NCBI GenBank assembly: GCA_035772405.1
Contig: JAYKKM010000171.1
Coordinates: 1 to 64,000, forward strand
Reading direction: 5' to 3'
DNA from: Chrysogorgia sp. JL179-B06
Taxonomy: Eukaryota > Cnidaria > Anthozoa > Scleralcyonacea > Chrysogorgiidae
Length of the DNA: 64,000 bases
Shown here: positions 59,740 to 64,000 of the stretch, piece by piece
How the letters are laid out: each line of letters begins with the position of its first letter
How positions within the stretch are numbered: the stretch's first letter is position 1
Made by a program: the position numbers and the translations under genes
Notes under the pieces: model-generated
The model's input: the letters and a program-made list of their open reading frames with translations, nothing else
Told to the model about the DNA's origin: nothing
Database searches by the model: none

Positions 59740-60139
59740 AAAGTGCCTATGCAATGAAAAATTCAGTTGTAAAATAACTCTTTTGTTTGAAAGAACTCTT
59801 GAAACTATAAAGACTACCATTTGCAACTTTTTCAACTTATGACATCACAATACAGGACTTATTGAAAAATTCTGCATATCTTTATCATTATCACGTGGAA
59901 TCATTTGATGATTTGCATATTTTATGTCATTGGATACATCCACGCACATGCACCTGCGTTTCAAGTCATTTCATTACATAATCTCAAGGATATACATTTA
60001 CATATTAAACAAATTTTAATATCTCAAGAGTGAAGTGAGATATGAAAAAGTTGCAAATGGTTAGTCTTTATAGTTTCAAGAGTTCTTTCAAAACAAAATA
60101 GTTATTTTACAGCTGAATTTTTCATTGCATAGGCACTTT
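59740..60139. mobile_element. Long-TIR MITE, family 1, right arm copy
   Basis: AAAGTGCCTATGCAATG to GCATAGGCACTTT, the cleanest copy of the family. Confidence 0.9.
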
Positions 60140-60192
60140 TAAAATTATGAAGAACATCAATTTACAGCGCTTCCATATTTCACTTAGTTCTT

Positions 60193-60860
60193 AAAGTGTT
60201 TATAAAACGAAAATTAAGTTTGTCTTATTTAACTAAACTCCTAAAATGATTAGGAATGGTAATTTAGAGTTCTTTCATATCTCACGTAGTTCTTGAGATA
60301 TTTAGACGTTTGTGATATGCAAATGAATAACCTATGACGTAAAGAGCTTTACACATTTTTAGAAAATCAAGTATATCTTTGAAATTATTCTACGAAATCA
60401 CTTGAAACTTTACACATTATGACACTTCGTAAAACCTAACATTATTACATCGAAATAGTGATGCCAAATTAATTTACTATTTCTAATTTCTTGATGAAAT
60501 GTGTGAAGAGATGTGTAAAGCTCTTTACGTCATAGGTTATTCATTAACCAGCTGTTGTGGTCTAGTGGTCACACATGTCTATGAGTTGGGAGACACAGGT
60601 TCAAATCTTGGGTCGGACCTCCACTCAGGGTCTTAAAATAATTGAGGAGAAAGTGCTGCCTTTGCAACAATATCCGCAAATGGCAAGACTTTCGGATTGT
60701 AAATCGTAGGCCCTCGGAACCCCTATCTTCTAGCCTGTTGCGGTAATTTCCGTTTACCTAAAAAGAGTGATAGATCTTCTAAAACTAAAACTAAAAAACT
60801 AAAACTATTTGCATATCGCATGTCAAGAACGACGTGAGATATGAAAGAGCTCTAAATTAC
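60193..60860. mobile_element. Long-TIR MITE, family 2, right arm copy with SINE
   Basis: Starts AAAGTGTTTATAAAACG. GAATAACCTATGACGTAAAG mirrors CTTTACGTCATAGGTTATTC. The right inverted repeat is split by the SINE at 60,549-60,806, and the outermost right end is missing. Confidence 0.8.
60549..60806 (+). repeat. tRNA-derived SINE, right arm copy
   Basis: A box TGGTCTAGTGG at 60,558-60,568 and B box GGTTCAAATC at 60,598-60,607, separated as in a tRNA gene. A body with GGACCTCCACTC and GTTGCGGTAATTTCCG follows, then a tail of AAAACT repeats. These internal pol III promoter boxes define the tRNA-related head. Confidence 0.88.
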
Positions 60861-61390
60861 ATGCATTCGTCGTTATTTTAGGATAAAATAACGAACCATG
60901 TTTTCAAACTTCAATGTGTTTCACGCGGGCGTTCTCCATTTTATTATATACATGAGAAAATTGCTGGATTCTGATTGGCTGAGAGGAGTGCAATCTGTGG
61001 TACACTACGAATTAAAAATTCCATGTAAATATTTTGAAATGAGTACAAAGAACACCAAGAGTGAAAAGGTTTGTTGTCAACTAACGAAACAAGACGTTTT
61101 TAAAGACTTGGAAGAAAATGAAGCGTACGTGTCGTAATTTTGTCATGCATATAATTTTGGCACAATTTTCAAATATCACTCGTGGTGTAAATCCTTAATT
61201 TCACTCGCTATCATACGATTACCTATACTTATACGCTCGCTCCGTGTTTAACGTGGTAGGAGTGGACCAGACAGCTCTCTGGCTGGTTAGCACACACCTC
61301 AACCTATCGAAAGTGAAACTATATAAATACAATATTTAAGTTAAACGCATCACATCGACATAACTATACCTAGAAAATGTATTAACGAAT

Positions 61391-61558
61391 TTAAAAATCG
61401 GTTCTCTTGCGTGGACCATTCGTGTCGAATTCACTTAAGGCTTGGAGCGGGGTCTGTTCGCGTAGTCGCGTGGACTTTTGTACGCGTGACATCGACTCCT
61501 CGTTCTGCTGCGCGTGGATCAATGGCTTTTTGTCCGGGGCCTTCATTCGCCAATGTAC
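61391..61558 (-). CDS. Candidate terminal exon (right arm, intact)
   Basis: After the acceptor TTTCAG the frame reads VHWRMKAPDKKPLIHAQQNE, ESMSRVQKSTRLREQTPLQA, LSEFDTNGPRKRTDF and stops at TAA (61,391-61,393), 55 residues. It joins in phase 0 to the upstream 18-nt candidate exon (YRGSHK). The composition is basic and polar with no domain recognised. An alternative frame (LANEGPGQKAIDPRAAERG) is open for 41 codons but does not join the microexon. It may be the 3' end of the gene whose ILEI exons lie at 10-15 kb in the other copy; that link is inference. Confidence 0.4.
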   Translation of the reverse strand, partial: VHWRMKAPDKKPLIHAQQNEESMSRVQKSTRLREQTPLQALSEFDTNGPRKRTDF

Positions 61559-61681
61559 CTGAAATGGTGATAAAGTAAATGATTTGAACCTCGATCTAGG
61601 TTATTTTATATATATTGATAATCAATCATTTTCACAGACACGGGCACTGATTCGACATGTGACACATAAAGCAATACTCAC

Positions 61682-61699
61682 TTTATGAGAACCACGATA
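61682..61699 (-). CDS. Candidate 18-nt microexon (right arm)
   Basis: Acceptor CTCTTTCAG and donor GTGAGT surround TATCGTGGTTCTCATAAA, identical to the left arm. It encodes YRGSHK in the only frame that stays open into the next exon. Confidence 0.4.
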
Positions 61700-62792
61700 C
61701 TGAAAGAGAAAGGGAAAAGTGTTACATTAAATAAACATGCCCGCGTGGCCTCGCATCAGGCTTAAAGCCAGGATTTTGAAAGAACGCGTCGGTAGTAGAT
61801 TTCACATGTAGAGAAGAACGAGTAATTTTAAAAATCAATTCAAACAATGGAGTCTCGAAACAATGGAAATTTTGTTGTTTTGATTACTTCTCATTTCTCG
61901 TTGTTTCCTGACCAATCACAGTAATTGAACTAATTATGATTGGCACGGTGAGCATCTCACCGCCAATATATGCAAGCACTCCGTGTTTAAAGATACTTAG
62001 CGATATACAACACACATTAAATACAACAAATTTACTACGATATACACTAAATACGTGAAAACTTGAAAAGATTTGTAACTTTCTAATTTTAATGCCTAAG
62101 TACCGGGTACTTACATACTCAAAAATATTTTTCCCCATTCGAATTGGAAGTACTATATTTTTTCAATTCTTTCTACGTTTGCCATTGAGCACTCGTCGCC
62201 AGCTAGTACTCGGAAAATAATGGTCGAGTACGAGTTGTGACGTCATCCAATCAACAGGGAGACTTCTAGATACGGTTTTAGATATTGTAGATATTATCAC
62301 TGTCACTTGATGACATTTATAAGTCTTGCAGTGTACAAAGGTCAAGAAAGCGAAGCAAATTCAGCTAGCATGCAACATGCAACAAGATTGTTTGGATGAC
62401 GTCACGAAAGTAGACCGCTGGTTAGAATTTGCGGGCCGATCAAGCGACAACTTAATAATGGCGAAGGACATTTTCGTCTCATGAAAATTTCTCCACATTA
62501 CTTCATTCAATTTCCAAACTGTTTTCGAATATAGAATTTGAATAGTATAGGTTTATTTCAAGTGGCAAATTTAATTTTTCAAAACACAATTTTCATCGCA
62601 GTAGCACTGTAAGTAGCAGTACGTAAGCACTGTAAGTGAAATTAATTTTCGTGTATTTCAGGAAGCATTGGATAATGACGAAACCTGACTGGCAAGTTGG
62701 TCACCCCAATTCTAATATTGATGTTAATTCGTCATTATATTAACTATGGTTTCGTTACTGTCCAAGTGATACTTCTTGATTGGACATCATAT
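61700..62792. other. No recognisable feature (right arm)
   Basis: Mirror of about 23,020-24,186. It probably includes the intron before the microexon; no exon could be supported. Confidence 0.45.
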
Positions 62793-62857
62793 CCAACCTC
62801 GTTCCCAGGGCCTTACCTCCGCTGGGAGTGGAGATAAGGCCCTGGGAACGAGGTTGG
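62793..62857. mobile_element. 65-bp hairpin element, right arm copy
   Basis: CCAACCTCGTTCCCAGGGCC with TTACCTCCGC pairs with GTGGAGATAA and GGCCCTGGGAACGAGGTTGG, a 30-bp stem with two G-T type mismatches around TGGGA. The shape fits a minimal palindromic MITE. Confidence 0.8.
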
Positions 62858-64000
62858 CTCATATCTAGACAACGGAAAGTGATTAGATAATCGAAATGGA
62901 ATTCTTCATTTTTCTTAACATACAATGAAGAGACGATTTTTTCGTTCCATAGACACATTAACAATCAGTTACTCATGCAGTAGTGTTACACACTGTACCT
63001 TTGTCGACGCAACGTACGAAGCTTTGACGGTTAGAATAACAGCATTCATTAAATTCTTTGCAGATGTGATAAGGGATGTAGCGCCCTCCAGCTAAATCAG
63101 ATCGCACCAAAAACAAGAATGTTATAATAAGACTAACATGAAAATTTATCGACATAAAATTTATTATCCCTAAGGGGGAAGCAGCAATTAATTGCCACCA
63201 CAGGGTTTTGGCTCCAGAGGACCAAAACCGGAGGAGGCATATATAGCAGCCCCGCACGTAATATGATATAAGTGTATATTAGTTATACCTCAGAAAAATC
63301 TCGATTTGTTTAGATTAAGCCCGCAATGTGCTTTTGGGTAGTAGCCGCAATTGGTATCGGGAATGAATTAAGGTTTCAATGGAATTGTGGGATGCCCACG
63401 AGTTTCAGTCTCTTGGCACAGAAAAAAGTTATTAGTGCGAACCTTTACGCTAAGAAAGTCTTCCGACGACGATGTTTTTTTAGCAAAAACGGGTTGACCT
63501 GGCTTCGGACGCCATTTTGAATTTTGCATACTCGATCTATCGACTTCAGAAAGAGACTGGGCACCAGTGGACGAAACATACAAGACACATTGTCCGAAAC
63601 GTCGTCCATTAATATACGCAAGTACTCTTACTTAAGTATTTTTCGACACATTAAAATTCTCTTATTTCTCCTTTTCATATTATATCCGAAACATACAAAC
63701 GAACATCCGAGCAGCTAGCAGACGCAACAATGATACGATTCTCTTGCCGTTTGCGGTTTTCGTTACCACCTGAGATGAGAAGGATGGCACAGAATTTCAT
63801 GACTGAACTTAAATGGTTTGAAATGGCGGGCTACAAGTTTGTCAACATCATTGTTCCTCACGGAACGAAGAGAACGAAGATGTTCAGCAAACCTAGGAGT
63901 CGTCCAGTTTCACCGATGTAGATTTTAGGGCATTTATCGCAAGAAATAATGTTGGTGGACGTGTATGAGAAAAGTATGACGGATTGTGAGGTCGAATTTG
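62858..64000. other. No recognisable feature to the window edge
   Basis: Mirror of about 21,720-22,949. The plus-strand open frame at 63,730-63,921 is not kept in the left arm. Confidence 0.45.

Larger units (their letters stand above)
53581..64000. repeat. Right arm of the giant inverted repeat
   Basis: Reverse complement of 33,810 down to about 21,720, still matching at the last base, so the outer end lies beyond the window. Its base accuracy looks better than that of the left arm, because the START gene is intact. Confidence 0.95.

Noticed and set aside
63730..63921. 63-codon frame with basic end
   Set aside because: The left-arm equivalent is not open, and there is no domain or splice signal.
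21720..64000. Fold-back artefact of a single read through a hairpin adapter
   Set aside because: The arms differ by complete insertions with target duplication, so they come from different DNA copies. A join of two copies remains possible.

Overview
The window looks like nuclear DNA of an invertebrate animal, probably marine. It is AT-rich, has no operons or bacterial-style gene packing, shows short exons with GT/AG borders, and is full of MITE-type DNA transposons, tRNA-derived SINEs and a Penelope-like element fragment. A cnidarian is plausible, but nothing here proves the phylum. Protein-coding content is small: one intact intronless START-domain (lipid-transfer) gene with a second, frame-broken copy, two exons encoding ILEI/FAM3-type domains, and several weaker candidate exons.

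Layout. (1) 1-21,719: single-copy DNA with candidate + strand exons of one or more genes. The clearest are two ILEI-domain exons (10,213-10,475 and 14,422-14,701). MITEs, SINE heads, a Penelope fragment, a GGAA microsatellite and two about 20-bp minisatellites surround them. (2) 21,720-33,810: left arm of a giant inverted repeat, with two small conserved candidate exons, nested MITE/SINE copies, and a START gene at 30,684-31,398 that carries many small insertions. (3) 33,811-53,580: a nearly 20-kb simple-sequence array with a 15-bp core unit (GTAGTAGGAGTAAGA or its complement). Its strand flips across a poly-A tract near 35.3 kb. (4) 53,581-64,000: right arm, the reverse complement of 33,810 down to about 21,720 and still homologous at the window edge. 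It holds the intact START gene on the minus strand.

The arms are not mere copies of one read. The left arm alone has a 659-bp transposon inserted at a TTAA, and the right arm keeps the clean empty site. There are other arm-specific indels of about 518 and 40 bp. The left START gene is also 25 bp longer than the right one through scattered extra bases. My preferred reading is two haplotypes (or two diverged copies) of one locus joined head to head through the array, with the left side poorly polished and the poly-A and C-rich stretches at 35.0-37.2 kb being degraded sequence at the join. A true palindromic duplication cannot be excluded from sequence alone.

All genes in the arms point toward the array. 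Functional links between them cannot be inferred.
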